Shown piece by piece: positions 22,761 through 33,729 of a stretch of 64,000 nt of DNA; positions within the stretch are counted from its first letter, which is position 1, and each line of letters opens with the position of its first letter. The position numbers and the translations under genes were made by a program. Below the pieces are notes generated by a model. The model saw nothing but the letters and a program-made list of their open reading frames with translations. It did no database searches and was not told the DNA's origin. The stretch is from assembly GCA_013180625.2 (NCBI GenBank), contig SNVD02013278.1, positions 1 through 64,000 on the forward strand, written 5' to 3'. The DNA comes from Boswellia sacra. Taxonomy: Eukaryota > Streptophyta > Magnoliopsida > Sapindales > Burseraceae.

Positions 22761-24170
22761 ATGAGGCCAATGTAATTGAATCTATTCTGGAAGATCACAT
22801 CCAAAAAGGGAGTTCTTCTGACCCTTTGGAAACTTGTTTAGTGAATTCGTTAGAATCAAGTATGGAACTAGAACATGATCTTTCTAATATGTGTTCCTTA
22901 CTGGATTGTGCACAGGTATTGGAAAAAGGCTCAAAATCAAGATTTGAAGAATTGGGACAAATGAATGAAAGCAAGGAAGATGAAGCTCCCAAGCTAGAAT
23001 TGAAGCCCTTACCTGAAGGACTGAAATATGCATATCTTGGGGAGAATCAGACATATACGGTGGTAATTTCTTCATCCCTCACATGCGAGCAACAAGGTAA
23101 GTTGATAGAAGTGCTTAAAAGGCATAAAAATGCAATTGGGTGGACTTTAAAAGATATAAAAGGCGTTAACCCTTTAATTTGCACACATAGAATACATTTA
23201 GAGGAAAATGCCAAAACATCTCAACAACCTCAAAGGAGATTAAATCCACACATGAAAGAGGTCATTAGGGCTGAAGTTCTCAAACTACTTGATATGGGAA
23301 TTATCTATCATATTTTTGATAGTAAGTGGGTAAGCCCTACACAAGTAGTACCTAAAAAAATCTGGCATTACAGTTGTTAAAAATGAAAAGGAGGAATCAT
23401 TGCCAACTCGTGTCTCGTCTAGTTGGAGGATGTGCATTGATTATAGAAAATTAAATGCTGTCACTAGAAAAGACCATTTTCCCCTACCCTTCCTTGACCA
23501 AATTCTTGAAAGAGTAGCAGGAAACCCCTACTATTGCTTTCTTGATGGATACTCAGGCTACTATCAAATTCCCATTGCACTTGAAGACCAAGAAAAGACC
23601 ACATTCACGTGCCCCTTTGGCACCTTTGCATTTAGGAGAATGCCTTTTGGACTTTGTAATGCTCCAGCTACTTTTCAAAGATGCATGCTAAGCAATTTTA
23701 GTGACATGGTCGAGCATTGTTTAGAAGTTTTCATGGATGATTTAACTGTCTTTGGAAACTCTTTTTATAATTGTCTTGGAAACTTAGAAAAAGTCTTAAA
23801 AAGGTGTGTAGAAAAAGGTCTTATTTTGAATTGGGAAAAATGTCATTATATGGTCACTTCGGGAATTGTCTTAGGCCATGTGGTGTCTTCTAAGGGAATT
23901 GAAGTGGATAAAGCAAAAGTGGAATTAATTTCCCATTTGCCTCCACCAAAAACAGTTAAAGAGGTTCGTTCATTCTTAGGGCATGCTGGATTTTATAGGA
24001 GGTTCATAAGAAATTTCAGTGCTATATCTAAACCTCTTTGTAACCTCTTAATAAAAGATACTTCCTTTGAATGGACTCAAGAATGTCAAAATGCCTTTGA
24101 TACACTAATTGGACTTTTAACAACTGCTCCAATTATGCAATCTCCTGATTGGTCCTTGCCTTTGAATTGA
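22761..24170 (+). pseudogene. Gypsy reverse transcriptase
   Basis: An acidic linker (22740-23030) precedes the domain. Reverse transcriptase motifs follow: TQVVPKK (23340), RMCIDYRKLNAVTRKDHFPL (about 23430), FLDGYSGYYQIPI, FGLCNAPATFQRCM, the catalytic box FMDDLTVFG (about 23733), and LGHVVSSKGIEVD, KTVKEVRSFLGHAGFYRRFI. One frameshift splits the domain at about 23360 in an A-run, and another falls at the RNase H border near 24165. The catalytic residues themselves are kept. Confidence 0.85.
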
Positions 24171-24962
24171 TGTGTGATGCAAGTGACTATACCGTTGGTG
24201 CTGTCCTAGGACAAAGAAAAGAAGGTAAGCCTTATGTAATATACTATGCAAGTAGGACTTTAAATGATGCACAAATGAATTACACAACAACTGAGAAAGA
24301 ACTACTTGCAGTAGTATTTGAATTGGACAAATTTCGATCTTATTTAATTGGCTCTCCAACAATTGTTTACACTGACCATGCAGCTGTGAGATATTTAATG
24401 ACTAAACAGGATGCAAAACCTAGATTGATACGGTGGATCTTATTGCTCCAAGAATTCAACATCACAATAAAGGATAAGAAAGGAGCCGAAAATGTCGTTG
24501 CAGATCATCTTTCAAGATTAACGACAGAGACATTAATTGAAACTTCACCTTCAATGATTCTTTTCCTGCGGTAATTCGGATTGCATATGCATGACATGTA
24601 ATTTTCTATCTTTCTGTTGCTACTTGTACATTGGTGCCAAACATTGTAAATTTTCTGCGACCAGGGAAAAATGCCAACCTCATTGGAATGCTCAAGGACA
24701 AAAAGAAATTAACCGAGTGAAAAAATTTTATCGGGAGGACCCATATTGTTGCAAAATATTGTCTCAGGACCAACTAATGAGAAGATGGAAGTACCCGACA
24801 ATGAAGGAAGTAGCTGTCATTAACTTTGTCCTTTGAAGCATGTGGAGGACATCCTTTTAATCTAGAAAAACAGCTGCTAAGATCGTACAATGTGGATTTT
24901 ATTGGCCCACCTTATTTAAAGATGCACATGCATTTTGCAAAAAGTGTGAAAATTGTCAAAAA
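24149..24962 (+). pseudogene. Gypsy RNase H and linker
   Basis: [20 protein letters not shown], then [20 protein letters not shown] and [10 protein letters not shown] carry the expected Asp/Glu residues. The domain ends with VADHLSRL. The linker (24575-24960) keeps traces of the integrase zinc finger (HKFYREDPYCCK-like and CKKCENCQK at about 24940) in several frames. Confidence 0.8.
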
Positions 24963-25915
24963 TTGGGATCTATTTCAAAAAGAAACATGATGCCGTTGAA
25001 TCCCATTCTTATCGTTGAAATCTTTGACTGTTGGGGTATTGATTTTATGGGACCCTTTCCACCGTCATTTGGTTTTGTGTACATCCTTGTTGCAGTAGAC
25101 TATGTTTCAAAATGGGTCGAGGCAATTCCATGTCGAAACAATGATCACAAAACAGTTGTCAAATTCTTGAAGGAGAATATCTTAAGTAGATTTGGAATTC
25201 CTCGAGCCATTATTAGTGATGGGGGTACACATTTTTGTAACAAACCATTTGAAACTTTAATGAAGAAATATGGAATAACCCATAAAATTTCTACACCTTA
25301 TCACCCACAAACAAGTGGACAAGTTGAATTAGCTAATAGGGAGATAAAACAGATCTTAGAAAAAACGGTTAACCCAAATCGTAAAGATTGGTCTTTAAGA
25401 CTTAATGATGCACTCTGGGCTTACCGAAATGCTTTCAAAACATCATTGGGAATGTCTCCTTATAGATTAGTTTATGGAAAACCTTGTCACTTGCCAGTGG
25501 AAATTGAACATAAAGCTTAATGGGCCATTAAAACATTTAACACAAACTTGAATGATGCTTGCAAGTTACGAAAACTCCAACTGAGTGAACTTGAAGAAAT
25601 CAGGAATGAGGCTTATGAAAATTCTAAAATCTACAAAGAAAAAAATGAAGGTTTTTCATGACAAATTTATTGTTAGAAAATCTTTTGAACCTTTACAAAA
25701 AGTTCTTTTGTATGATTCAAGATTGCACTTATTTCCTGGTAAACTTCGATCACGTTGGACTGGGCCTTTCATTGTTAAAAATGTTTTCCCTTATGGAGCA
25801 GTTGAAATTGAGAACCCAAAGAATGGTAATGTGTTTAAAGTTAATGGACAACGGTTAAAACCATTCTTTCAAAATTTTGCCCAAAACGAAGAGTCCATTG
25901 CTTTAATCGATCCTT
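24940..25915 (+). pseudogene. Gypsy integrase
   Basis: The core reads [16 protein letters not shown] (first Asp), [12 protein letters not shown] (second Asp) and [18 protein letters not shown] (Glu). It continues to [21 protein letters not shown] and a TAA at 25518-25520. The C-terminal domain follows in the same frame after the stop, and at 25585-25917 as SRWTGPFIVKNVFPYGAVEI and NGQRLKPFF. No chromodomain is seen, which fits the Athila/Tat side of gypsy. The DDE residues are intact. Confidence 0.85.
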
Positions 25916-26003
25916 TTTAAGGATTGATTTTTCCCAGTCAAGTGGCGGATACGGTACTCCGTGACTATTAAAGTCGGTTTTTCAGTTCCCTAAAAACTGT
26001 TGC

Positions 26004-26591
26004 TTGCATCCATTTTCTTTTCTTCTCTCTCATTTTCTTCACATGGATACCAATCTCTCAAAATTGCACAAACATTTTCCCTCTCTTCCTCAAAATGATT
26101 TGCTTAAAATTTATACAGCTCGTGCAGAAAGTCTAAGGTTGTTGATGCGTAAGGGTATTCCTGCTGATTTAAGATGGTTAATTGAAGCCAAGGTTCGATT
26201 CTCTTGTGAGTTTTCAGATAATCTTGTTTCCCATATGCCAGGTTTGGGAAAAAGCTCTTATGCCAAAAAGCGACGAGCGAAAAGGTTACAAGTTTGTCCC
26301 AGATGTGCAAGATGGACTTGTAACCAGCGTTGCCGCTCCTTGGGATATTTGTCTAACAATCGAGAGGATAAACTACAGTTCATCAAGAATGGACTGAGTA
26401 AGGAGTCTTTGGATGATATGCGAACGACTCTTGAGACGCATTCTTGTGGACTTGTGCAGCGTGAAATTTTTAATTTGTGGACACAATTCCGAGATGAGCA
26501 CGAACGCTATAGTCTTGGGAATCTGACTCAAAACGACCCTCTTTGCCAGTTTATAAGAAAACTGGATGGGAAGCATATCCCCAACTCATAG
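26004..26591 (+). CDS. Uncharacterised 195-codon ORF downstream of pol, cysteine cluster
   Basis: An uninterrupted frame follows integrase by about 85 bp, in the place where Athila elements have an env-like or other extra ORF. I do not recognise the family. The protein is basic in its centre (SSYAKKRRAKRLQ), followed at once by CPRCARWTCNQRC, a Cys-x2-Cys-x5-Cys-x3-Cys pattern that could bind zinc. The N terminus (from Met 1 or the Met at 26043) is Ser/Phe/Leu-rich, and the C-terminal half is charged and helical in character. No clear membrane segment or signal peptide apart from the first 12 residues. It stays open although pol upstream and LOG downstream are broken. The second Met (MDTNLSKLHK) may be the true start. 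Function unknown. Confidence 0.6.
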   Translation: MHPFSFLLSHFLHMDTNLSKLHKHFPSLPQNDLLKIYTARAESLRLLMRKGIPADLRWLIEAKVRFSCEFSDNLVSHMPGLGKSSYAKKRRAKRLQVCPRCARWTCNQRCRSLGYLSNNREDKLQFIKNGLSKESLDDMRTTLETHSCGLVQREIFNLWTQFRDEHERYSLGNLTQNDPLCQFIRKLDGKHIPNS

Positions 26592-26907
26592 AAGGTGTTT
26601 AAGCCGTTTCTGGACGTAAAACCAGAGGAAGATGTGAGCCACAGTCACAAATACCTGTACATATGCATGTGTGCCATCATTTTTGAATTTTAATACCTCA
26701 TAGCTGTCATTTTTGAATTTGTATCTTTTGTTTGACTTATGGTGTCTTATTTCATCATCTTTTGACCTTTTTTTTCATTATTGTCAACTTTTTCAACAAA
26801 CAATCGAGCTACCTAGATAGATATCATCATTAACATACCTTTTTGCACTCCATAAATACCACATGTCTTGTTCTCTTCTTCACACATAGTTAGAGAGTCA
26901 CATAGAC
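26592..26907 (+). other. Spacer before LOG-like gene, with TATA-like box
   Basis: AT-rich. A short direct repeat (CATTTTTGAATTT, 26679 and 26707) is followed by CCATAAATACC at about 26851, then a 5'-UTR-like stretch CTTCTTCACACATAGTTAG before the ATG at 26908. Whether this is a promoter captured with the gene is not known. Confidence 0.4.
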
Positions 26908-27557
26908 ATGGAGGGAACTTCAAAACGTCGAATCCAAAGGATATGTGTATTCTGTGGATCTCGACCAGGTAAAAGTGAAGAGTTCGTAGAAGTAGCGAAT
27001 TATCTTGGTAGGCTACTGGCTGAAAGAAAGATTCATGTGGTTTATGGGGGAGGTAGCCTCGGGTTAATGGGTTGCGTATCAACAGCTGCACATGTAGGAG
27101 GTAGTCAAGTGTTAGGAGTTATTCCTAAAGCTTTGGCTGTAGAAAGCATTGTTGGAAAACGGTTGGGAAGGAGTTACAGGTCTCCTCTATGCATGAACGC
27201 ATGGCACATATGCTCATCAATTCAGATGCCTTTATTGCTTTACCAGGTGGCTTTGGCACTCTTGAAGAAATTTTTCAAATTGCCTCTTGGGCCCAACTGA
27301 ATCTCCATCAAAAACCCATAGGTTTGTTGAATGTCAAAAATTTCTTTGATCCTTTGATAAGTTTTGTTGATGCAGCTGTGGAACAGAATTTTATCCCTCA
27401 TTCAGCGAGAAAGATCCTTATTTTTGCCACTTCTGCTGGTGAGCTACTTGACAAATTACAAGAAGTTGAGTATGAACCTGACCCAGCTAGTACTCAAATT
27501 AATTGGGCAGGAGGGCAAAACAAAAAGTGCAAATTGGATTTGAATCTCCGTTTGTAA
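26908..27557 (+). pseudogene. LOG-like cytokinin riboside 5'-monophosphate phosphoribohydrolase, intronless, one frameshift
   Basis: LOG enzymes release active cytokinin bases from their nucleotides in the cytosol. From ATG 26908 the frame reads RICVFCGSRPGKSEEF, then VVYGGGSLGLMG (nucleotide-binding loop) and VLGVIPKAL. One base is missing in the A-run at about 27155-27159. The frame then resumes as MHERMAHMLINSDAFIALPG, with the family signature PGGFGTLEE and SWAQLNLHQKPIGLLNV, and ends LDLNLRL-TAA. Total coding length (about 216 codons) equals the plant LOG family. Plant LOG genes have several introns and this copy has none, so an mRNA-derived origin is likely. The Lys usual after MHER is Met. 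The gene lies inside the gypsy element between the extra ORF and the 3' noncoding tract. Family identity is firm; activity is excluded unless the frameshift is absent from other copies. Confidence 0.85.
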
Positions 27558-28947
27558 TTTTTTTTCTTCTTGTCCTTTATTTTATTTTATTTTACTTTTA
27601 GCATGTTATTTTATGAGTCTTTCAGGTCATCTCTCTTGAATAACAGAAGCTTCAGATAATGTCTCCTATACTTTATCTCTCTACATTTAAACATTGAGGA
27701 CAATGTTTCATTTGGTTGGGGGGGAAGGATAGTAGACATAAGTGTGTCTTGAAATTTTACTTTTTCTTGAAAAAAAAAAAAAGAAAGCGAGTTAGTAATT
27801 AGATTCAGAGTGCGGTGTAAGGAGTTCAAATCCTCTTGAGACGCATTCTGGGTCAGGAATGGCAGAGTAGGGAGGACCAGTTTGAACTCTTGAAACCCAT
27901 TCTAACCAATTTGTCATTTTATTCTTGCATTTTGAAGACTATTTGATATTATTTAGTCTTGATTTTTGAATTTTATAACAAGGAGGTCTTATTCATTTCA
28001 CTTTGAATCATTCAAATCTATGAACTCTCTCAACCTTATCATTTAATAAATTGAGTGCTTATGTGCTCATTAAGCAAGTATCTATGAATCTTTCTTCACA
28101 CACACACATACCTTGATGTATGATTGTGGGTGGCGAAATGAAATATTGCAATATTTGAGTTCTTTTGTTTTGTTTAGGAAAACAACAAAAGGAAGGGGAA
28201 AGTTAAAAAAAAATGAAAAAAATGAAAAATAAAAAAAAAGAAAAAAAAGAAAGAAAAAAAGAAAAGAAAGAAAGAGAAAAAAGAAAAAAGAAAGAAAGTA
28301 ATGGTGGATAAGTTTGGTCTTGTAGCCTCCTTAATTCGAGCAATTAAGCCCGAGGGGTGCCTCAATACCTAATACCCTAAGACCAACTGGTTTGGGAGCT
28401 ATTGGCCCAAAGCTCGCTACATGGATTAAGGAGAAAGCTTAATGGGATTGAACCTTGCACTATCCACAAGTTTCTAAGCAAAAATAAAGTATCGGCAACC
28501 CGAGTCGTTAAGCTCGTAGGGGTGTCTTAACACCTAATGCCCTAAGGCCAACTGGTCTGGGAGTCATTAGCCTAAGGCTCGCTACATGGGTTAAAGATGC
28601 ATTCTTTCAAAAAAAAAAAAAAGAGAAAAAAAAAGAAAAAAATGTATAAAATGAATGAATATCCCCTACCTAAGGTTGTTAGCCTTAACAAATACTAGAA
28701 CCGATATGGCTTATTTCTAATAAGCCCCATAGTCATGTGTCAACTGAGCACAAAAGAAGGTTTGTGGATATCTTGACTGAAGGGTACATGAGTCATATAA
28801 AAAAAAAAAATCAGTTGAGAGTTTGTTTATTTGGATAAAATCAAGGAGAGTGCAATAATGACCACCTTGGATGTAAAATTCTATAAATCACTTCTAAATA
28901 ATAACGCTTTAATTGCTAGGGACTAGCAATAAGCTAGTTGGGGGGTG
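27558..28947 (+). other. Gypsy 3' noncoding region
   Basis: It contains a G-run at 27716-27725 after GAGGACAATGTTTCATTTGG, long purine tracts (28205-28300, 28606-28640), and a tandem duplication at 28320-28600. The polypurine tract GTTGGGGGG (28937-28945) directly precedes the LTR. No gene is seen. Confidence 0.65.
28320..28600 (+). repeat. Two imperfect ~175-bp tandem units
   Basis: Both units carry TTAAGC(C/T)CG, then AGGGGTG followed by CCTAAGRCCAACTGGTYTGGGAG, and end GCTCGCTACATGG. They start near 28330 and 28500. Each is separated by purine-rich filler. Confidence 0.6.
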
Positions 28948-30335
28948 TGATGAACACTTAAATATGCATGTTTAATAAGAGTTTAGTTCATCATATTGCA
29001 TTAATAGTGTCATTAAATTCCTCAACTTAAGCATATTTGTAGCATTTGCATCTTTGGAATTAATTTCTCTTAATTTTGGTTTTGTTACAGGTTCGGTAAA
29101 ATGGGCATAACTCTCTATTTATAGATCAGAATGGTGCAATTCTTAATGTTTTGGAAAGCTGATTCAATTGTCTACAAGATTGCATTTCACAAGCATCATC
29201 AAATTCGGGCTCTTAGTGGACCAAAATTGGGCTTGAAGTGAACCCATCTACAGTCTCGGCCCAGTCTGACCAGGCCTCAGTATTTGGACTGTATCTCTCA
29301 AAATACGTATCCAAATTGTGCAAATCAATATGTTCTAGAAAGCTGAGAGAAATATCTACAACTTTCATGAAGACATGTGATTAAAATTCACAACATTTCA
29401 ATGTCAAAATTGATGGTCAAAGTCGGTGCCTAATGATCCCAATTGTCAAAGATATTTACAACTAATATTTGACAATTATGCCCTTGTAATTTGACAAGTT
29501 TGCCCCTGGATGTATCTATAAATAGAGGTGCCTTGTGACCCATTAGGGCATCTTGGCCTTGGCTGGAACATTTTGGCTTTGGCTAGGATCTTGTATTGTG
29601 TTTTGTGGTTTTATGTTATTAATGAATTTCCTTTTTCTTGCATTTTATTTTCTTTCTATTATAATGTTCTTCTAATTTCTCTTTTGCTAAGGTGAAAGGG
29701 TGAAACCCTTGATATGAGAATAAGGATTCTCTAACCCTTAATATATGCTTAATAATCTTAATCTTATAATGTTTATTCAATATGATTTATATTTAATTTC
29801 TTAATCAATCTTGACACCACTCGTAAAGTGGAGGTCTTGATCCATTGTCGACAATCCTTGGCACATCAAATGCTTGGATCCTTTCTAGATGATGTATGGT
29901 TCTTCCTTACCGACACGAATCTAGTTAGGAACCTTGATTTGTTGTAGACATATGGTGATTGGCACATTGGATGCTTGAACCCATTTACAAGAAGTGGTAT
30001 AAATATTGGTAATGAAACAAATATAATTCATATAACTAAAATGGGTTAATTATCCTTATTCGAAATATCAAGGGCGGATCCCCTAACCTTAGCTTTCATT
30101 ATTATTGTGTTAATTTCTTTTACTTGCGTATTTTAATCATTCTCATCTATTGTTGATATTATCTTGTCATATCTTCGAATCATCCATATCACATTTGCTT
30201 AACTTATAATTTGTAGCGCTAAAATCTCCTTCCTCGTGGATCGACCCCGGTCTCACCGGGTTTATTACTTCGACACTCCTATACTTGGGAGACAATCCTT
30301 TTTCGGATGTGTCAAGTCCTTATCAATAATCATCA
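28948..30335 (+). repeat. Gypsy 3' LTR
   Basis: It starts TGATGAACACTTAAATATG after the polypurine tract and probably ends AATAATCATCA, giving TGATGA/TCATCA inverted ends. A TATA-like TATAAATAGAGG lies at 29516-29527. A related, rearranged copy lies on the minus strand at 63350-64000. The downstream target site (TGTAG) cannot be paired, because the 5' side is lost. Confidence 0.75.
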
Positions 30336-32086
30336 TGTAGGGGGCTACTTTGCAAGAATTGAATAAGAAGGTGTTTCTAGAAATCTGGATAGGAGCCATT
30401 TTCTATATTATAGTTGAGAGAGAATGGCAGATTTTAGAGGTGAAGATAATGGGCCTGTGAGTCCTGAGTTTTAAGAAGGCAGGGACCCACTTAGCTTCTT
30501 CATGATAAGCTTCATTTTGTTTCTTTCAAGCTAAATTACTATTATCTATTTTTTAATTTCCTCTTCTATTAAAAAGAACCCACTTTAACTTTACTATATT
30601 AATTGCTCTATAACGGATGTACTCTTTTTTTTTTTATCTCTGTTGACAGTTTTAAATTAGAATGATGAAATTTATAATTCGAATAATTTAACTATCTATT
30701 TCAATCTAATTTCTAATAGCGGTTTAGAAAGTTCTAGAGTTGGTTAGTATTTTAGTTATCGAATCATTTATTATCTATCATATTTGTTAATTCGAACTTA
30801 TTTATTTATTCATTTTACTCAACATTTAAATTTTATTTGCTTCTATTTTTTGAAAGTAACTTTGTTTTCAATATGCCTATTTGTAAGGTTTTGTTCCTGA
30901 GGCTTAACTAGTTACTGCAGAAGAGGTTGTGTATGTTGATGATTCAGGGCCACCACCATCATCAACGTCAACATCAGCTTGTGATTAATTTTCCCTGGCT
31001 ACTTGTATTTGTTTTCATAGTAAAGGGGTTATACTTTGGAGATTATGTATCAAATGATGGATTTAGCTTGGTATCGTTATTTGCTTTGTAGGTCTACTTC
31101 ATATTTTATTGGTGTCATGTTTCAAGTTTTATACAGTTTAATTATGTCTACACTTCTTGTGGACCAACTGTGTTATCTACTTACCTTAATTTTGGTGGAG
31201 TGTTTTTAACTTTATTTTTATGTGGTAGCTTTTGAATTTTGATGAAGTGTTTTTAACTTTATTTTTATGTGTTAGCTTTCAAATTTTGATGGAGTGTTTT
31301 TAACTTTGTTGATCTAGGCATATATATCATTATTTAACAAATAGTGATTATGGAATGTTTAATTTTACGGACAAATTAGAATGGAGAAGTCTTGTGTCAT
31401 ATGTATGTATTATACATGGATTTAGGATGTATGTGTGTAAATATGTTATATATGTTTTTGTGTGTGTGAATGTGGTCAAAATTTGACACTAGTGTTCTTG
31501 TGCTTATAAAATGACTAGTTGGTGAAGATGAGTTGCTTGCACTTAGATTGGGAAAGTTAACTCTAGGCCTTGTGGCAAAAGTAAATCTTTTTCCATGGTA
31601 TGATTCATGTCATCTTTAATATTGTCTTTTCTATGATATTATTATGTTTTCAACTCGCCCCTTATGATCAAAGTTTCCCCTAATTTTTTAGGTACTTTAG
31701 TGTAATTAGTAAAGCTAGTGGATATTATCTATAACATTTGTAAAAAAAAACCAAAGTATAAAAAAATAAAAAAAGCGCTTTTTATTATATAAATACCTAT
31801 TATAAACCAAAGGAGGCAGCAATCTACACTGCATGTGCAACGAGCCACATGGCAGTCCAAAACTGATCTTTGTAAAATAAATTAAATGAGTTGCAATGGA
31901 AAAGATTCAAACTTGGTCCACATCGAACCATGAGACAATGTAATGCAAGACACCACTAGGCCAAAGCCACTTTATGATTATAGGTACAATATACAAATAT
32001 ATCACCTCTTTAAATAAATTCAATGAGTTGTAAAGAAATGCAATATAAAAGATTTGAACCTGTTCCCTATAGTAAACCATAAAAGT
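30336..32086. other. No gene recognised; small tandem repeat inside
   Basis: A coding-like tail at 30905-30987 reads VTAEEVVYVDDSGPPPSSTS and ends CD-stop; it could be the last exon of an unknown gene. Three 47-bp tandem units lie at 31194-31310. The rest is AT-rich without recognisable sequence. Confidence 0.35.
31194..31310 (+). repeat. 47-bp tandem repeat, about 2.5 copies
   Basis: GGAGTGTTTTTAACTTTATT recurs with a period of 47 bp (31197, 31244, 31291), with substitutions between copies. Confidence 0.75.
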
Positions 32087-32280
32087 AATGCTAGATATAT
32101 AACCAAGTTGTACAACCTAACTCATACAACCTGACATGGCACAAATTCACTAGGTGGGTAAAAAAGAAAAATGAATTAACTAATTTTTAATAAATAAAAT
32201 AAGACCCACACTTCCAATGAATTTATACCATGTTAAGTTATATGAGTTAGGTTGTACAACTTGATTGTATACCTAGTATT
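32087..32280. mobile_element. MITE with ~55-bp terminal inverted repeats
   Basis: The left end AATGCTAGATATATAACCAA and onward is mirrored by the right end, whose reverse complement reads AATACTAGGTATACAATCAA. Both continue into GTTGTACAACCTAACTCAT. The total length of 194 bp with no coding capacity fits a MITE. The target duplication is unclear. Confidence 0.75.
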
Positions 32281-33729
32281 ATTGAAACCATAAACCATCC
32301 ATGATAAGAAGACGCCGTTAGGCTGCAACCCACTTTGCACCAAAAGCTACATGCTATAATGGAGAGAAAAGAATAAGAATTAAAAAAAAAAAATTACACA
32401 ACCCAAGTTATTGGAAAACCCAGCCTTGCCCGGGGTACCTCGGCCCTGACCTTGGAAAAAAAAATTCGGGTAATTTTTCGGGATGGGGGTTTGCAATTGA
32501 TGGCCGGGGTCGGGGGCCACCGGCCTCGGGTTTTGCCATCCCTCGTCTCTATAATGCTGAAATTTCAGTTTCTTTGCATGATATTAGTTTTAGCAAAATT
32601 ATTTGAGATACCTAGAGGTCTCATAAAATTATAAAATTAGTCAGATTTATTTGTATTTATGTCTAGTTTAAATCTGAAATTTTTTTATGATTTTAGGAAC
32701 TCGTAATGAATTGTCATATATTGTTGAATGAAATGAGGTCAACCCTAAATATTGTAAGGCAGAGTTGTTGTATATGAAAACTTTAATTATCTGAGGTACT
32801 TATCAAATTTAGAATACTATGAAACAGTACATGGTGTTAGATACATATTCCTAAGAGGTTTGTGTAAAATCTTAGATAATTTAGATGAGTAAATTATTTA
32901 TAAAAAATAAAGAACCTACATTTGGGGAAAATGAGGTTTTTTTTAAAAAAAAAATTGGTGTGTGATGACCAAATACATGTAATATGATAGTTTTATAGTA
33001 TTATTCCATTGCATGCATGAATTTGTTGGTTTTTTTTTTGGAAATGATACGATAACTAATTATTATGTTTTCATGATTTATTTTCTCTTTTTTTATTTTT
33101 TTATTTTATGTGATTTTTATACTTTTTTATGCATATGGCAGTAGATATGGTACAATCATAAATTGATCTACTCTTGATTTTTCATATAAGGAGTATTTTG
33201 GTAAAAAAAAGGATATTAATTAAATAAAAAGGTCATTTTTAAATATAATACTTATCAAAGGTATACCGGTTATTTCACTATCCAAAGTTTATTGTATTAT
33301 ACACATGCATTTTTTTAAATAATCAGAAGGGTAAAAAACTAATTAAAATCCTACTATTTAGTCAATTGATAGAATCTATTATCGGAGGGCTTATTTGATG
33401 AATTTTGTAAATTATTAGGTATTTACTGATTAAATTTTCAACAGTTACATCTAAGTGATTTTTTTGTGAAAAGGTAGGGGTAATATCTGATAGAACAACA
33501 TTGCACTTACAACTCATTTACATCTGACTCTCGTAACCTGAGTTAGCAAAATCCTACTAAATATTTAAATATTATTTTTCATTTTTATTTTTTATAGTAA
33601 ATTTTTGTCAAATCATATTGTAAGGAGTTAGTTATAGATATAGTATTACTTTATCACATATTAACTTATTTACTATTTAAATCAATTATTTTTAGAGATA
33701 AATGTTCGTTAAAAATGTGAAAAAAAAAA
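32281..33729. other. No gene recognised
   Basis: Includes a short G+C-rich patch at 32410-32550 (possibly from an old insertion) and otherwise very AT-rich sequence with long A/T runs. Confidence 0.4.

Larger units (their letters stand above)
21475..30335 (+). mobile_element. Ty3/gypsy (Athila-like) retrotransposon, 5'-truncated, carrying a LOG-like gene
   Basis: The order is gag end, protease, reverse transcriptase, RNase H, integrase, an extra ORF, a LOG-like gene, a long noncoding tract, polypurine tract and 3' LTR. The 5' LTR and most of gag are missing: left of the nested copia only about 14 bp of gag remain (13104-13117), next to the MuDR remnant. Pol has frameshifts. The long 3' noncoding region after pol and the GGACAATGTTTCATTTGG-G-run motif are typical of Athila/Tat relatives, but lineage assignment is by eye. 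Inactive as it stands. Confidence 0.8.

Noticed and set aside
28081..28120. CRISPR-like or satellite short repeats (CACACACA)
   Set aside because: A simple dinucleotide run; no spacer structure. CRISPR arrays are not expected in a plant nuclear genome.
28174..28365. 63-codon Phe-rich minus-strand frame
   Set aside because: It is the complement of an A-rich tract in the gypsy 3' noncoding region; low complexity only.
32400..32560. G+C-rich patch as an RNA gene or organellar insertion
   Set aside because: No tRNA cloverleaf, rRNA or recognisable plastid or mitochondrial gene sequence could be made out.
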